64,000 nt of DNA, taken from Coriaria nepalensis. Its lineage: Eukaryota > Streptophyta > Magnoliopsida > Cucurbitales > Coriariaceae. Position 1 is the stretch's first letter, and the number at the start of each line of letters is the position of its first letter. A program made the position numbers and the translations under genes. The stretch is from assembly GCA_027186245.1 (NCBI GenBank), contig CP114493.1, forward strand, positions 4,657,501 to 4,721,500, read 5' to 3'. Below, one piece after another: positions 1-12,159 of the stretch. A model generated the notes under the pieces. That model worked only from the letters and a program-made list of their open reading frames with translations. It was not told where the DNA came from and ran no database searches.

Positions 1-3000
1 GGGATTTGTGTGCATTTGTTTCACCTCTAAATCATTTCAATGAGTCATCTCAAGTCATTAAACCATATGAAGGCACTTCCAATGAATTCTATTTTCGCAC
101 TTTAAACATAAGTCTTGTGCACAACATGTTAATAACCTTTGAGAGATATGTGTGTATTGGTTTCACCCTAAAATCTTGTCAACGAGTCACCTCAACCTAA
201 TGAATCATATGAAGGTAATTCGAATGAATTCTATTTTCGCACTTCAAAAATGAGTTTCGTTCGCAATATGCTTATGATATTCAAGGGATGTATGTGGGTT
301 TCTTTCAGCTTAAAATGAAATCAGTGAGTCACCTCAAGCCAATGAATCATTTAAAGGTAATTCGAACGAATTCTATTTTCGCAATTCAAATATTAGTTTC
401 ATGCACAACATGCTAATGACCTTTGGGGGGTATGTGTGCATTTGTTTCACCTTAAAATCATATATATGAGTCACCTCAGGCCAATGAATCATATGAAGGC
501 GGTTCGATCGAATTCTATATTTGCACTTCCAACACAAGTTTCGTTCACTATTTGCTTATGATATTTGGGGTATGTATGTGCATTTGTTTTACCTTAACAT
601 AAAGTCAATGACTCACCTTAAACCGTTGCATAATTTAAAGGTGATTTGAACGAATTCTATTTTCGTACTTTAAATTAAGTTTCGTGCACAATATGCTTAT
701 GACCTTTGGGGGGATATGTGTGCATTTCTTTTACCTTAAGATCCTATCAATAAGTCACCTCAAGTCATTGAACCATATGAAGGCGGTTCCAATGAATTCT
801 GTTTTCACACTTTAAATACGAGTTTCATGCACAACATGTTAATGACCTTTGGGAAATTTGTGTGCATTTGTTTCTTCTCCTTATAGACATATCAATGAGT
901 CACCTCAGGTCAATGAATCATAAGAAGGCGGTTCGATCGAATTCTATTTTTGCACTTCAAACACAAGTTTCGTTCACAATATGCTTATGATATTTGAGGG
1001 AAGTATGTGCGTTTGTTTCAGCTTAAAATCAAATCATTGAGTCACCTCAAGCGAGTGAATCATTTAAAGGTAATTCAAACGAATTCTATTTTCCAAATTC
1101 AAACACGAGTTTTGTGCACAACATGCTAATGATCTTTGGGGGATATATGTGCATTTGTTTTATCTCAAAATCATGTCAATGAACCAAATGTAGGTGATTC
1201 TAACATGGGTCCTGTCAATGAGTCACCGTAAGCCAATGAATCATATGAAGGCGATTCGAACGAATTCTATTTTCGCACTTCAAACATGAGTTTCATAGAC
1301 ACATCATGCTAATGACATTTGGAGGATATGTGTGTATTTGTTTCACCTTAAAATCATGTCAATTAGTCATCTCAAGTCATTGAACCATATGAAGGCAAAT
1401 TCCAATGAATTCTTTTTTCGCACTTCAAACACGAATTTTGTGCACAACATGTTAATGACCTTTGAAGGATATGTGTGCATTGGTTTCACCTTAAAATTTT
1501 GTCAATGAGTCACCTCAACCTAATGAATCATATGAAGGTGATTCGGACGAATTCTATTTTCGCACTTCAGGCATGAGTTTTGTTCACAATATGCTTATTA
1601 TATTTGGGGGATGTATGTGCGTGTGTTTCAGCTTAAAATGAAATCAATGAGTCGCCTCAAGCCAGTGAATCATTTAAAGGATTTCGAACGAATTTTATTT
1701 TCGTACTTGAAACCCGAGATTCGTGCACAACATGCTAATGACCTTTGGAGGATATGTGTGCATTTGTTACACCTTAAAATCATGTCAATAAGTCATCTCA
1801 GGCCTATGAATCATATGAAGGCGGTTCGATTGAATTCTATTTTCGCACTTCAAACACGAGTTTCGTGCACAACATGTAATGACCTTTGGGGGATATGTGT
1901 GCATTTTTTACACCTTAAAATCATGTCAATGAGTCACCTCAGGCCAATGAACCATATGAAGGCAGTTCGATCGAATTCTATTTTCGCACTTCAAATACGA
2001 GTTTCGTGCACATGTAATGATCTTTGGGGGATATGTGTGCATTTGTTTCACCTTAAAATCATATCAATGAGTTACCTCAGGCTAATGAATCATATGAAGG
2101 CGGTTCGATCGAATTCTATTTTTGCACTTCCAACACAACTTTCGTTCACTATTTGCTTATGATATTTGGGGGATGTATATGCATTTGTTTCAACTTAAAA
2201 TAAAGTCAATGACTCACCTTAAGCCAATGCATCTGTTAAAGGTAATTCGAACAAATTTTATTTTCGTACTTCAAACTCAAGTTTCGTGCACAACATGCTA
2301 ATGATCTTTGGGGGATTTGTGTGCATTTGTTTCACCTTGAAATCATTACAATGAGTCATCTCAAGTCATTGAACCATATGAAGGTAGTTCCAACAAATTA
2401 TATTTTCACAATTCAAACATGAGTTTTGTCCACAACATGCTAATAATATTTGGGGGATATGTGTGCGTTTGTTTCACCTTAAAATCAAGTCAATTACTCA
2501 CCTCAAGCCAATGAATCATTTAAAGGTAATTTGAACGAATTCTACATTCTGCTTAAAATCAAGTCAATGAGTCACCTCAAACCAACGAAACATTTAAATG
2601 TAATTCGAATAAATTCTATTTTCGCACTTCAAACCTGAGTTTCGTGCACAACATGCTAATGATCTTTGGGGGATTTGTGTGCATTTGTTTCACCTTGAAA
2701 TCATTTCAATGAGTCATCTCAAGTCATTGAACCATATGAAGGCGGTTCCAATGAATTCTATTTTCGCACTTCAAACACGAGTTTTGTGCACAACATGTTT
2801 ATGACCTTTGAGGGATATGTGTGCCAATTTTGACCTTAAAATTGTGTCAATGAGTCACCTCAACCTAATGAATCATATGAAGGTGATTCGAATAAATTCT
2901 ATTTTCGCACTTCAAACATGAGTTTCGTTCACAATATGCTTATGATATTTGGGGGATGTATGTGCGTTTGTTTCAGCTTAAAATGAAATCAATGAGTCAC

Positions 3001-3682
3001 CTCAAGCCAATGAATCATTTAAAGGTAATTTGAACGACTTCTATTTTCGCAATTCAAATATTAGTTTCATGCACAAAATGCTAATGACCTTTGGGGGGTA
3101 TGTGTGCATTTGTTTCACCTTAAAATCATATATATGAGTCACCTCAGGCCAATGAATCATCTGAAGGCGGTTCGATCAAATTCTATTTTTGCACTTCAAA
3201 CACGAGTTTCGTGCACAACATGCTAATGACCTTTGGGTGATATGTGTGCATTTGTTTCACCTTAAAATCATATCAATGAGTCACCTCTGACCAATGAATC
3301 ATACGAAGGCGGTTCAATCAAATTCTATTTTTGTAGTTTCAACACAAGTTTCGTTCACTATTTACTAATGATATTTGGGGGATGTATGTGCATTTGTTTT
3401 ACCTTAAAATAAAATCAATGACTCACCTCAAGCCAATGCACCATTTAATGGTAATTCGAACAAATTCTTTTTTCGTACTTCAAACCCGAGTTTCGTACAC
3501 AACATGCTAATGACATTTAGGGGATGTGTGCATTTATTTCACCTTAAAATTGTGTCAATTAGTCACCTTAAGTCACTGAGCCATATGAAGGTAGTTCCAA
3601 TGAATTCTATTTTCGCACTTCAAACACGAATTTCGTGTACAACATGTTAATAACCTTTGGGGGATATGTGTGCATTTATTTT
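1..3682 (+). repeat. 142-bp EcoRI-type satellite, orientation A, block 1
   Basis: About 26 head-to-tail copies of a monomer near 142 bp. The phase is easy to follow from the box GTGCATTTGTTTCACCTTAA, which recurs near 10, 151, 295 and 437. Each monomer then carries GAGTCACCTCAAGCCAATGA, a CATATGAAGG or CATTTAAAGG box, GAACGAATTC (EcoRI) and CACGAGTTTCGTGCAC. Monomers differ from each other at many positions, so this block is older or less homogenised than 36-45 kb. A longer period is visible: 1-780 resembles 2667-3450, including the odd ATATATATGAG variant near 466 and 3132. The block ends where LINE-a is inserted. Short open frames here, including one of 183 codons at 1611-2162, are repeat artefacts. 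Confidence 0.95.
3666..3677 (+). repeat. target-site duplication, left copy (LINE-a)
   Basis: ATGTGTGCATTT lies at the satellite edge immediately 5' of LINE-a. The same 12 bases recur directly after the poly(A) tail at 10819-10830. With one mismatch the match can be extended to about 17 bp. Because this word is part of the satellite consensus, the match alone is weak. Its placement exactly at both element edges supports target-primed insertion. Confidence 0.75.
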
Positions 3683-3695
3683 AGTCAACATCTCC

Positions 3696-6253
3696 ATGGA
3701 GTCACTGAATAAAAAGCTTGTTAAGCTTGCAGCCATGAAAGCTAGTCTTTTTAAATATACTGCAAATCTGGAACCTCGTTTTCATGGCAACCATAGCCGT
3801 ACTCCTTCAACGGTGGTCTCCATCGTCGAAGCTCGGCCTGAACACTCCAGAATCACTTTGGCAGTCCTCAGACCCTTTCGTGGCATACTGAAGAAGACAA
3901 GGCCACCTACTCCGCTGCAGCCCTCTGACCGTTCAAGGTTTGCCAATGACCTTGCATCTTAGCATGTCCAGGACCATTCACAAGGGTTCATAAATGCTGT
4001 TTCGGGACAAAAATCCCCAGGTTATGCCGGCCCTACTATTGCGAGCATCTCTGTAGAAGAACGGGCGACTAAATCGACGGCTGTTGCAGTGGTCAATGGT
4101 GGTCAACAAGCGGGTCATCTGGGTCTGCCCATGCGACCGCTAATGGTTGCAAACCTACCCACCATTGAATTCGGGTCATTGCTGATATCAGCACCAACGG
4201 ATAGTTTAATATCCAATATGAGCCCTCCACGTAAGCACGCGCTGGATCCCACTTGCGAAGCCTCGGTGCGGTTCCCCATTTTGCCCGCCCCTGTTCCTTA
4301 CCGACTCGACCGCCAACTCTGCATGTCTAAGCACGAGGTTGACGTGCCTGAAGCAGCTGACACCCCTTGCCTTCATCCCCGTACGGAGACAGGGGTGTCT
4401 GATGCGCCCCAGCACACGACAGCTGAGCCCAGAATTTATGGAACAGCCCCAGAATTTTACTCCGGAAAAATTACGGGTAAGTTCCTGTCTCCTTCTCATA
4501 TTACTGCTTCTGACTCCGAATCCACTAATATTACTCCCGCATTCCTTAACCCTTCTGATTCCTCTCTTTCGCCCACTAAAACCGAAAACCAACACATCCA
4601 AGTCCTCCAAAACCTCCTAAAGTTTCAAAAAATTCCAAAAAACTCCCCTCTCAATCTAAACAAAAAAACAATGTTGCCAAATAATAATCTTCCTTCCACC
4701 CATCCTAACTCTCTCCCATACACCACCTTCCCTCAACCTAACTCCGACCAACCCCCGGCTGCTGCCCTCCCTACATCTGACCACCGGCCGGCGCTCACTA
4801 ATTCCGGTCACCGGTCAAAGTCAACGGCCAACACCCAAAAAGTCAATAAACTGAAAATTGACCAAGAACAATCCTCCCCACCCAACCAATCTCTGACCAA
4901 CCAACTACAAACTAATCACCTCTCCACCACCACCACCACCCCCTCTTCGGGTTTGACCACCATTGACCGAATTATATCCTTAATCCAGGTGACCCCGGAA
5001 ATGTCAATAGGTTGACCGTTGACCAAAATTCAAAAAAGTCTTTAAAGTCTTGGAGTGATGTTGTCAAACCTATAACTCTTCAATAATCTTCCTTTGTGTT
5101 GAAGTACATTGAACCATCTATTATTGATGGTATGGTTGTGGTCTCTCCTCCCCCAAGTGTAGCGGCTCTAGGTGCCTATCTCCTTGAAAATATAATTATG
5201 GGCTATTTCCAAGACACCAAGCTACCTTTCAACCTTGTGAATTACATAGCTAACTGTCTTTGGAAACACCTTGGTCTCACTAAAATCAATGCCAATAAAG
5301 ATGGGTTCTATTTTTTCCACTTCTCCAACCAAATAGAGGTGAATAATATTCTAGTAAAGGGTCCTTGGTTTTTTGTGGACAAGTATATAGCCCTTAAAGC
5401 TTGGAAAACCAGGATGGTTCTTAACCGTAATGAATTCACTATGATTCCTCTTTGGGTTAATCTTTACAATGTCCCTAGAGAAGTTTGGACCGTGGAAGGC
5501 ATAAGCTATGTGGCTAGTGCTATTGGGATCCCTCTCAAGGTTGATAAATATACTGAAGATCATCATCATCGGGATTATGCTCGGGTTTGTGTTGAAGTGG
5601 ATGCCGAAAAGGATATAATTGAAGAGTTTGACTTAATAAATGATAAAGGAAGGACCATCACGATTCATGTTGACTACAAATGGAAACCGTCAGTCTGTGT
5701 TGAATGCAAGTCGTTTAGTCACAAGAGTTCTAAATGCCCTTAACTTATTGCTACTCCTAACCATCCAAATGAGAAACTGATCCAACGTTCAAAAAAGGGC
5801 CAAGTTAGTGACTCCAAATGGCGGGTTGTGAACCGAAAGGGAAAAGGGGTCGAGGAGGATATTGATATTGATACTAGTATGGTGACTAATAACTCTCCAC
5901 ATGAGGATGAACCATACTCCTTGGTGAACAAAGTAGAGGGAATGATTAATGGTGAACCTAGTGATAGCAAGACCACTTTGAGCAATCCGATTACTTACAA
6001 TGAAGAAATGGTAGATCGATACTCTCCTATGCCTACTAGGAACTTGATCATTGAAGAAGATAGTGAAAGTGAAGATAGTGAAGATAGTGAAGAAGATACC
6101 TCTTCCCTGTCTTCTAGTACTACCCCGGACACTAACTCTATTCCAGATACTAGTGGCAGCCTCTCTCCCACCAACCATATTCCTAGACATAATGGTAAAA
6201 AGAAAAAGAAGAAAGGGTCCTCCAATAAGAAGGGCCGTTTTAGAAGGTACTAA
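3696..6253 (+). pseudogene. LINE-a ORF1 (nucleic-acid-binding protein), broken
   Basis: The family protein would bind LINE RNA in the ribonucleoprotein. The remaining frame begins at the truncated 5' end. It is open to a TAG at 3960-3962, then continues in the same frame to a TGA at 5013-5015 through a Pro/Ser/Thr/Asn-rich low-complexity stretch. A frameshift follows before 5096. The next segment holds SWSDVV, the DUF4283-like core (PWFFVDKYIALKAW, IPLWVNLYNVP) and the zinc knuckle CVECKSFSHKSSKC (CX2CX4HX4C) at about 5695-5736. A TAA at 5741-5743 interrupts it, then the frame resumes with VSDSKWRVVNRKGKG. It ends in an acidic Asp/Glu/Ser tract and a basic tail (KKKKKKGSSNKKGRFRRY) that could act as a nuclear localisation signal. 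I count two in-frame stops and one frameshift at least. Confidence 0.85.
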
Positions 6254-6285
6254 CCTTCTTCGCCCTCCTTTTCTTTTTATTATCT

Positions 6286-9200
6286 CTTATTTATGTCAAT
6301 TCTCTGTTCGAAAATTCGGAGTCTTAATGATCCCATAAAAAAAAGAGAAGTCCGTAGCTTGATGGCTAGGTATGATGCTTTGGTTGTTGGTGTTGTTGAG
6401 ACTAAGGTTAAGGCTAGTAATTTCGACTCGGTCACTAGGGCCATTAATCTGTCTTGGAGTTTTGCTAATAATAACTCACCTACTTCAGAGGGACGTATTT
6501 TAGTTGGGTAGGACTCCTCTAGGGTGTCCCTTTCAATGCTGGGTTTTGCTGACCAATCTTACCACTGTAAGATTTCTTCTTTGGATGGGAAATGGTGGTG
6601 CTTGGTTACTTTTATCTATGGGGCCAATTCTCAATTCAGAGACTTACTCGTTGGGGCTCTTGTAGACAGTATAAGCCGATTGATTCCTTTGCTCCATGGT
6701 TGCTTTTGGGTGATTTTAATGTTACTAGATTCAATGCAGAGAAGTTAGGTGGTAATGTGGACATTTTGAGGGGCATGGATGAATTCAATAGTTGTATCTG
6801 TGATATTGAGGTGGATGATTTGAACTTTGGGGGTCTCTCTTTTACTTGGGTGAATTCGGACATGAATAGTGATAATCTTATTCTTCGGAAACTTGATAGA
6901 GGCCTTGCTAACCTGGCTTGGAATGACACTTTCCCGTGCACCGCTACTATCTTGCCCCCCCTGGTATCTCGGATCATAGCCCGGTGGTCGTCTCTGGTTA
7001 TTTTGAGGCTAGGAAATTTAAGACCCCCTTCCGTTTCTTTAATGCTTGGATGGATCACGAGGAGTTCCTGCCACTTGTGCAGCATGTGTGGGGTATAAGG
7101 GTTAATGGGAATCTGCTCTTCCGACTTGTTCACAAGCTCAAGAACCTTAAAGGTGCTTTCAAAGTTTTCAGTAAAGAGAAATTTCGTTGTGTTAACAATC
7201 AGACGACTGAGCTAAGGCTAAGTTATACTATCTTCAGAGTGCCAACCGTACTCACTCTCCTACTCCGGATTCTCTTGCCTTGAGAAGGATGCTCTTGTTG
7301 ACTACCTCCGCCTTATCAAAATTGATGAGGACATGCTTAGGCAAAAGTCCCGGGTCAAATGTCTTAACCTTGGGGACCAAAATAATAAATTCTTTCATAC
7401 GGTGGCTAAGCAAAGAGAGGCCAAAGCTAAAGTAATTTCTATCACCCGGTCAAATGGTGAGGTTTTAGAGGATTATGATCAAGTTAAGATTGAGGTTATT
7501 TCCCATTTCCAAAAGCTTTTCTCTCAGCCTAACCTGCCCCTTCCTCTGAATGATGATTTGTTGGAAAGTGCCATTAGTGAGAAGCTTGAGACCTCTTACA
7601 ATAGAAGGCTTGTGGAAGATATTTTTATTGAAGAAATCAAGAGAGTACTTTTTGGGATTAATCCTAATAATGCTCTAGGCCCTGATGGGTTCAGTTCTGG
7701 GTTTTTTCATGGATGTTGGGAAATTATTCATGATGATTTTGTGTTGGGGATAAAACATTTTTTCAAGTTTGGGATTCTACTGAAAGAGGTTAACACTACT
7801 GCCATCTCTCTTGTCCCAAAGATTGCCTCTCCCTCCCACCTTTCAGATTTTTGGCCCATTTCCTGCCTACAAGTGCATCTCGAAAATCATCAGCAACCGC
7901 ATTAAGTTGGTTCTGGATGATCTTATCAGTCCTAACCAATCTGCATTCATTGTTGGAAGACGTATTAGTGATAATATTCTTCTAGCCCAGGAGCTCCTCT
8001 ATGGCTATCATCTCAAAAGGGGCCCTCCTTGATGTGTTTTCAAGATTGACCTCATGAAGGCTTATGACATGGTTAGATGAGACTTTCTTCAAAGGACCTT
8101 AGAGATTATGAATTTCCTCCCTATTTTTATCAGGTGGATCATGGCTTGTATCTCTTCTCCCACTTTCTTGGTTTCTCTTAATGGGGAATTGACTGGTTTC
8201 TTTCGGAGTAGTAGGGGTCTCCGACAGTGCGATCCTATGTCTCCCCATCTCTTTGCTTTACGCATTGAGATTTGTTCTGGCCTTCCCAACCATATGGAAC
8301 ATGATTCTCGATTTTCTTTTCATGATAAATTCCAAAGGGTTAAAGTCTCCCACCTTTGCTTTGCTGATGACTTGAAGGTTTTCTCTAAAGGTGATTCTTC
8401 TTTGGCTTCGTGTATCAGCGAAGTCCTTCGGGATTTCTCCTCTCTTTCTGGTCTTCTTCCGAATCCTGCCAAGAGTAATATTTTCTTTGGCAATGTCCCC
8501 CCTTTGGTAGAGTCAGTGATTCTTGCTACTTTGGAGTTTCCGATTGGATCCCTCCCAATCAGGTATCTTGGCATTCCTCTTGCTTCTACTAAACTCTCCT
8601 ATAATGACTGCAAAGCCTATCATTGAGAGAATTATAAGTAGAGTAAAGAGTTGGTCTTCCAAATACCTATCTTATATGGATAGGGTTCAGCTCATAAACT
8701 CTACCTTATTCTCCATCGAAGTTTATTGGTTTACACTCTTCATTCTGCCGTCCAAAATCATGACTGAGATTGATAGGGTGCTTCGTAGTTTCCTTTGGAA
8801 AGGGTCTTCTCTTAGTTATGGGGGGCCTAAAGTTGCCTGGGATGCTATCTGCCTCCCGAAAGATGAGGGTGGGTTGGTTATAAAAAACATCAAGGAGTGG
8901 AACCAAATTGCTCAACTTAAGCATATTTGGAACTTATTCACCTACCCCAAAGCAATATGGCCGAATTGGGTTCACAATCATTAGCTTTGGAATAAGAGAT
9001 TCTGGCTTTGCAAAATCCCTAATTCTTGTACCTGGTGTTGGAGAAAGATTTTGAAGACTAGGGACAAAGCTTTATCCTCTTTCATCTGGAAGGTTGGGAA
9101 TGGAGCTTCTCTATTTCTCTTTTGGTATGACCCATGGACTCCGCATGGTATTCTTCACACTTGTCTTGGGGAAGATATGATTACGGCTTCCGGGGTCAAT

Positions 9201-9967
9201 CTAAACCTCCAGGTTAGTAATATTATTCATGATTTTACTTGGGCGTTTCCTAACCCCTCCACCATAGTTTGGTGGGAGCTTGCAGATTGCATCCCATCTT
9301 CCATTTCCCCCTCTGGAAATGAAGATTATTTTACTTGGACCAACTCCCCTTCGGGGTTCTCGATGTCTAAAGCTTGAGAGCATTTTCGATCTCATAGTTT
9401 TCCGGTTAGTTGGGCTAAAATTTTCTGGTGCAAAGGCCACATTCCGAGACACTCTTTCATTCATTGGCTAGCGATTCGCAACCGTCTAAGTACACAGGAC
9501 AGAAGGTTTTCTTATGGCTCCCCTACTTGTAATGTGTGTCACTTATGTTTGGGGAATGCGGAGTCTCGTGATCATCTCTTTGGTGCTTGCCCCTTCTCTG
9601 GTGCTGTTTGGGGTGGGGTTTTGAGACATGTGAGCCCCCTCATTTGCTCTCTTGGGATGATAAAATTATCTAGTTTTTGGGGCTTCCAGGGCAATGTTTA
9701 TCTAATCGTATTGGGTTCATCGCTTTTTCGGGGTTCATTTACCATATTTGGTCAGAGAGAAATAAGAGAGTTCATAATAACGGTTGTACCCCCATGAGTA
9801 TCATTGCTATGAAGATCCTTATTCAAATCAAGATAAAAGTTCTAAGCCTTCCTAATCATCCTTCGCATGGGGACATTGACATTTGGAATTATTGGAATGG
9901 TATATCTCTTCAATTCCCCTCTTTTTTGCATGTCTTTGTCTGCTTGCCAGTTTTTTGGTTTCGATAG
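6286..9967 (+). pseudogene. LINE-a ORF2 (endonuclease-reverse transcriptase), broken
   Basis: The family enzyme nicks DNA and reverse-transcribes LINE RNA at the nick. Endonuclease remnants in order: RSLND, ETKVKAS, GDFNVTRF near 6709 and GISDHSPV near 6965. Reverse transcriptase remnants: GPDGFSSGFF near 7680, SAFIVGRRISDNILLAQELL near 7943, KIDLMKAYDMV near 8041, RGLRQCDPMSPHLF near 8215 and CFADDL near 8358. The C-terminal zinc-binding part has VGNGASLFLFWYDPW near 9094 and CHLCLGNAESRDHLFGACP near 9537. Damage includes TAG for the expected Trp in LVGWD at about 6508, TGA at about 8030, TGA for Trp in the MVRWDFL box near 8075, a Gly-to-Cys change in the QGDP box, and frameshifts near 6640, 6955, 7290, 7865 and 8600. 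It cannot encode an active enzyme. Confidence 0.88.
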
Positions 9968-10818
9968 GTGGGTCCCCTTGGAGGCCTCCTTGGAAGTTAC
10001 TCCTCGTATTGCTTGCATTTGGTGTTTGTGGTCTTGGTTTTTGTTTCCCTTGTGGTTGGTGGAGTCCCCTGGGTGGCCTCCTTGGGGTATGCCCCTCGTA
10101 TTATGTTTTATTTTGTAGGTTTGAAATTGGTAACTTTTTCGGTTTCGCCCTCTTTTGCTTGCTTCCCTTCCCCCGTCCCCCCCTTCTTTATTTGATATGC
10201 TGCATGCTGTGTTTTTTGGTTGAAAAGTGGGGTCCCCTGGGTGGCCTCCTTGGGGCTTTCCCTTTCGTATTACTTTCTTGATTTTTTTGTGTTATGCTGG
10301 GTTATGAACCCCCGGACGATCACTCTAAGTTTCTTTGCTTATATGTTTTGTATGTGGATAGTGGCCCCTATTGAGGACACACTGGGATATGCCCCTTTGC
10401 TTTGTGATGGGTTTCTTTTGATAATGGGTAGTGGTCCCCCTAGTGACCACCTTGGGTTTTACCCCCAAAGGGAGTTTTTTCAGCCAAGGTTAGGTTGGGT
10501 AGTGGTTCCCCTAGTGACCACCTTAGGGTATGCCCCTTGGTTATTTCTTGTAATGGGGTTCTCCTAGGTCTTTTTACACTTATGGTTCTTTTCCTTTTCT
10601 CTTGTTAAGGGAGAGATTTCCTTTGTGACCTCCGTTGGGTTAGCCCAATGTAGATTGTGTTGGCTTCTTAGCCACTTTTGTTTTTAGGTTGGGTTGTTTT
10701 AGGTGTTGGTCGCCTTTTAAGGCTAATTGTATTCTTTTATTTTTTTCTACTGTGAGCTTGCTAACCGTGTGCTTGTAATTGGTTTTTTTGAAATATGCAC
10801 TTACCTTTCAAAAAAAAA
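9966..10818 (+). repeat. LINE-a 3' UTR with GC-rich degenerate repeats and poly(A)
   Basis: After ORF2 the element has about 850 bp made largely of degenerate units with the pattern GTGGGGTCCCCTGGGTGGCC, then CTCCTTGGGGTATGCCCC, then a T-rich spacer. Units start near 9966, 10056, 10224, 10357, 10425 and 10496, with a weak one near 10612. Words such as GGGGTCCCC and GGGGTATGCCCC are self-complementary and could form short hairpins. The 3' end shares TGTGAGCTTGCT and ACTTACCTTTC followed by A's with LINE-b, so it is the genuine family terminus. Open frames through this stretch are not judged to be genes. Confidence 0.8.
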
Positions 10819-10830
10819 ATGTGTGCATTT
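10819..10830 (+). repeat. target-site duplication, right copy (LINE-a)
   Basis: ATGTGTGCATTT directly follows the A run of LINE-a and matches 3666-3677. The satellite resumes from here in the phase expected if one insertion split a monomer. Confidence 0.75.
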
Positions 10831-12147
10831 GTTTTATCTTAAAATCATATCAATGGGTCACCTTAGGCCAATGAATCATATGAAGACGGTTTGATCGAAA
10901 TCTATTTTTGTACTTCAAACACAAGTTTCATTCACAAATTGCTTATGATATTTGGGGGAAGTATGTGCGTTTGTATCGGCTTAAAATCAAGTCAATGAGT
11001 CACCTCAAGCCAATGAATCATTTAAAGGCAATTCGAACGAATTCTATTTTCGCAATTCAAACACGAGTTTTGTGGACAACATGTTAATGATCTTTGGGGG
11101 ATATGTGTGCATTTGTTTCACCTTGAAATCATATCAATGAGTCACCTCCGGCCAATGAATCATATGAAGGCAGTTCGATCGAATTCTATTTTGCACTTCC
11201 AACACAAGTTTCGTTCACTATTTGCCTATGATATTTGGGGGATGTATGTGCATTTGTTTCACCATAAAATAAAGTCAATGACTCACCTCAAGCCAATGCA
11301 TCATTTAAAGATAATTCGAACGAATTTTATTTTCGTACTTCAAACCCGAGTTTCGTGCATAACATGCCAATGACATTTGAAGGATATGTGTGCATTTGTT
11401 TCACCTTAAAATCATGTCAATGAGTTATCTCAAGTCATTGAACCATATGAAGGCGGTTCCAATGAATACTATTTTTGCACTTCAAACATGAGTTTCGTGC
11501 ACAATATGTTAATAATATTTGGGGGATATGTATGTATTTATTTCACCTTAAAATCATGTCAATTAGTCACTTCAACCTAATGAATCATATGAAGGTGAGT
11601 CGAACGAATTCTACTTTCGTATTTCAAACACCAGTTTTGTGCACGACATGTTAATGACCTTTGAGGAATATGTGTGGAGTGGTTTCACCTTAAAATCTTG
11701 TCAATGAGTCACCTCAACCTAATGAATCATATGAAGGTGATTCGAACGAATTCTATTTCGCACTTCAAACATGAGTTTCGTTCACAATATGGTTATGATA
11801 TTTGGGGGATGTGTGTGTGTTTGTTTCAGCTTAAAATGAAGTCAATGAGTCACCTCAAGCCAATGAATCATTTAAAGGTAATTCGAACGAATTCTATTTT
11901 TGTACTTCAAACCCGAGTTTCGTACACAACATGCTAATGACCTTTGGGGTATATGTTTGCATTTGTTACACCTTAAAATAATGTCAATGAGTCAGCTCAG
12001 GCTAATGAATCATATGAAGGTGGTTCGGTCGAATTCTATTTTCGCACTTCAAACATGAGTTCCATGCACAACATGTTAATGACTTTTGGGGGATATATGT
12101 GCATTTTTTTCACCATAAAATCATATCAATGAGTCACCTTTGACCAG
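10831..12147 (+). repeat. 142-bp satellite, orientation A, block 2
   Basis: About nine monomers of the same satellite between the two sense-strand LINE insertions. The monomers mix the CATATGAAGG and CATTTAAAGG types, as in block 1, and keep the EcoRI site. The short open frames near 11107 and 11674 are satellite translations. No other feature is seen. Confidence 0.95.
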
Positions 12148-12159
12148 TGAATCATATGA
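12148..12159 (+). repeat. target-site duplication, left copy (LINE-b)
   Basis: TGAATCATATGA immediately precedes LINE-b and matches TGAATAATATGA at 13230-13241 with one mismatch. The word is a satellite box, so its position at both element edges carries the weight. Confidence 0.65.

Larger units (their letters stand above)
3683..10818 (+). mobile_element. LINE-a, 5'-truncated degenerate L1-type LINE
   Basis: A non-satellite block of about 7.1 kb inserted in the satellite, with ORF1, ORF2, a 3' UTR and a poly(A) tail in the usual LINE order. ORF1 keeps a DUF4283-like domain and a CCHC knuckle. ORF2 keeps endonuclease, reverse transcriptase and zinc-binding C-terminal segments, but stops and frameshifts break both. 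Compared with LINE-c it lacks roughly the first 1 kb of the family sequence, so it is 5'-truncated, as usual for target-primed reverse transcription. Flanking 12-bp duplications and the terminal A run (10810-10819) mark the ends. The 5' boundary is uncertain by a few bases because the duplication may extend. It is not autonomous. Confidence 0.93.

Noticed and set aside
1611..2162. 183-codon open frame with repeated HLRPMNHMKAVR segments
   Set aside because: It is three satellite monomers read in one frame because small deletions make them about 141 bp. The repeated peptide is the translated satellite; most monomers are 142 bp and shift the frame.
4206..4610. Antisense open frame in LINE-a
   Set aside because: It lies opposite the low-complexity part of ORF1 and has no domain. 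It is a shadow frame.
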